A stretch of 23,715 nt of DNA, from the NCBI GenBank assembly GCA_041060555.1, contig JBEUDS010000034.1. The stretch is one strand, 5' to 3'. Below the pieces are notes generated by a model, which saw nothing but the letters and a program-made list of their open reading frames with translations, was not told the origin of the DNA and made no database searches. Shown one piece after another: positions 22,379 through 23,715 of the stretch. Made by a program: the position numbers and the translations under genes. How positions within the stretch are numbered: position 1 is the stretch's first letter; each line of letters begins with the position of its first letter. Source of the stretch: CAUJIW01 sp963205175 (GTDB lineage: Bacteria > Pseudomonadota > Alphaproteobacteria > Sphingomonadales > Sphingomonadaceae).

Positions 22379-23588
22379 CTACCGACGGTCCGCCTCCATG
22401 AGCTGGGCATCGGCCGTGAACTTGGCGGCCCAGTTGAGATATTGGTAGTCGCCATAGTCACCATCGACCGGATGCGACCCCTTGACGCCGCCACGGATGT
22501 CCGGCGGGCCATCCAGGGAGATGGTACGACGAACATACTGGTTGAGACGTTGCGCGGCCGCGACATAGCCCGGGTTGGACTCGATGGCGTCGAGCAGCAG
22601 AAAACAGGCGGCGATCTGCGATGAACCCGTGAGACAGACATAATCCACCGCCGGCTGCCAGTCGCGGTCGTAACGACCGGCGAGCCAGCCGTCAGCCCGC
22701 ACGCAGCCCGCAAGCGCGTCGGCGGTGCGCCGGCAGGCGGCCAGCACCGCCGTGTCGGGCGTCAACCGATAGGCCTCGATGCAGCCGCGCAGAACATAGC
22801 CGATGGTGTGGGTGAGGGGCGCATCAGGGCGCACCAGGCAATTATCCTGGAACCAGCCGTTGGCGAGCTGGCGCGAGATCGCCCAGCGCACCTGACGTTG
22901 CCCGGCCTCGCCATACCCCTCACCGGGTGCCACCCGTTCGGCCTCGAACAGCCCCCAGGCGACGTGGGTTTCGTAGGCTTTGTCGCCCGGCGCCGCGAAC
23001 GGCGTCGGATGTGAGCGCCAGCAGCCATCGGGGTCGAGACTGTCCCGCAGAAAGCAGGCCGCGCCATGCATCGCCTCGCCATAGGCATCCGCACCGAAGG
23101 TCGCGACACCCGCCGCCAGACCGATGAGAATCTGGCCGGTATTGAAGGTCACCGGCACCACCGGCGTCTGGTCGATGCGTCCACCCTGAAAACCGCCGCT
23201 CGGCAACTGGATCGCCTTCAGCCAGTCGAGCATCCGGCGGGCCGCCTCGCGGTAGTCGTCGCGGCCGAAGCGCACAGCGCCGTCTAGAAGGGTGGGAATG
23301 ATGTACCCGGTGGTCTCGGGGTAGGAAGGCGCCCAGCCGGTGCGCAAGTCGAAATCGCGAGCAACACCGCCATCCTGCGACTTCGAACAGGCCTGAGCGC
23401 GCAGCAGCCAGTCCATATTGGCGATGGCAACCTCGACCGGCTTGCCGGGATCGCCTGGCAACGGCCCGCGATCCGCCTTGAGCACGGCGCGACCGAGCTC
23501 GGTCAGTGCCTGTTCCTGCTCCCACTTGCGATATTTCTCGACCGCCTGTTCAGGCAATAGCGTCTTGAGAGCGGCTTTAAGGTGTCGC
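22379..23588 (-). CDS. 5'-truncated alpha/alpha-toroid (terpenoid-cyclase-fold) protein
   Basis: The frame is open from the stop at 22379 back to the IS tip at 23588. The first possible internal start (TTG at 23557) follows a continuous coding reading RHLKAALKTLLPEQ, so the natural start was probably lost to the IS insertion. The remaining 403 or so residues contain helical repeats with turn motifs such as QLPSGGFQGG, DPDGCWRSH and NGWFQDN. They resemble the barrel of squalene-hopene cyclase, prenyltransferase and related fold members. DLRTGWAPSYPETTGYIIPT near the N-terminal side is a motif I associate with uncharacterised proteins of polysaccharide clusters. No DXDD cyclase motif is obvious, so cyclase activity is not claimed. 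Confidence 0.75.
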
Positions 23589-23715
23589 GGTCGCGTCCGT
23601 CAAGGTGGTGTAATTTCGGCTGTGGCCGTGGGCCATCGTCAGGCGGCTTTGGCGGTGATGTGTAGGGGCTGATTTTCCTCCTCGATCATGGGTTGGTTGA
23701 GTTCGGCCATGCCTT
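23589..23715 (-). mobile_element. 3' end of the same IS256-family element (right window edge)
   Basis: This segment is the exact reverse complement of 1-127. The IS tip abuts the truncated toroid gene, so this copy inserted into that gene. Together with the left edge it means both IS copies have their transposase 3' ends pointing into the window. Confidence 0.8.
23639..23713 (-). CDS. C-terminal fragment of IS256-family transposase (second copy)
   Basis: The frame enters from the right edge and ends with TGA at 23641-23639. It encodes the same 24-residue tail as 3-77 at the left edge. The body of the gene is outside the window. Confidence 0.65.
   Translation of the reverse strand, partial: GMAELNQPMIEEENQPLHITAKAA

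Noticed and set aside
1..23715. Composite transposon carrying the whole window
   Set aside because: The interior is mainly housekeeping genes, and the exact 127-bp repeats are better explained as assembly overlap with a multicopy IS.
1..23715. CRISPR array
   Set aside because: No series of regularly spaced repeats was seen. The only tandem repeat is the two-copy 23-mer at 555-600.

Overview
The window is a GC-rich bacterial chromosome segment of clearly alphaproteobacterial character, perhaps Rhodospirillales-like. The evidence is the gene content and order: ubiG divergent from lysC, then ptsP with an N-terminal GAF domain, then a RodZ-type HTH protein, plus a FdxVI/adrenodoxin-type ferredoxin and very strong codon-position GC bias. 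No rRNA or species-level marker is present, so genus is not called.

Both ends of the window are the same 127-bp sequence in inverted orientation. It reads as the last 24 codons of an IS256/mutator-family transposase followed by the IS terminus. The length of exactly 127 bp suggests that the contig stops where a multicopy IS begins, with an assembler k-mer overlap, so the window probably lies between two IS copies whose 3' ends face inward. The right-hand copy has cut off the 5' end of an alpha/alpha-toroid (terpenoid-cyclase-fold) gene.

Region 1 (128-2460) is the end of an integrative element inserted at the 3' end of tRNA-Gly(UCC). It holds a P4-type tyrosine integrase, a translationally coupled 107-aa orphan ORF, and about 580 bp with no convincing gene. 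Region 2 (2535-9195) is core metabolism and proteostasis: HMG-CoA lyase, PEP carboxylase, and ClpB on the opposite strand with a clear terminator between the convergent ppc and clpB. Region 3 (9196-13857) holds a globin-coupled soluble chemoreceptor divergent from clpB, an AlkA-type DNA glycosylase, a [2Fe-2S] ferredoxin, and a LytS/LytTR two-component pair. Region 4 (13911-15810) holds a VOC-family protein divergent from a long-chain ChrA chromate transporter. Region 5 (15807-22277) holds ubiG, divergent from a tightly coupled lysC - nitronate monooxygenase - ptsP operon with 4-nt ATGA overlaps, followed by rodZ behind its own leader.

Most of the window is ordinary chromosome. The parts worth a second look are the integrase-coupled orphan gene and CATACCCC repeats beside tRNA-Gly, the nitronate monooxygenase inside the lysC-ptsP operon, a possible internal translation start in lysC, and several perfect inverted repeats in regulatory intergenic regions (clpB/receptor, VOC/chrA, rodZ leader). 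I did not find a convincing wholly new system. All functional calls rest on motifs recognised by eye, without database searches.
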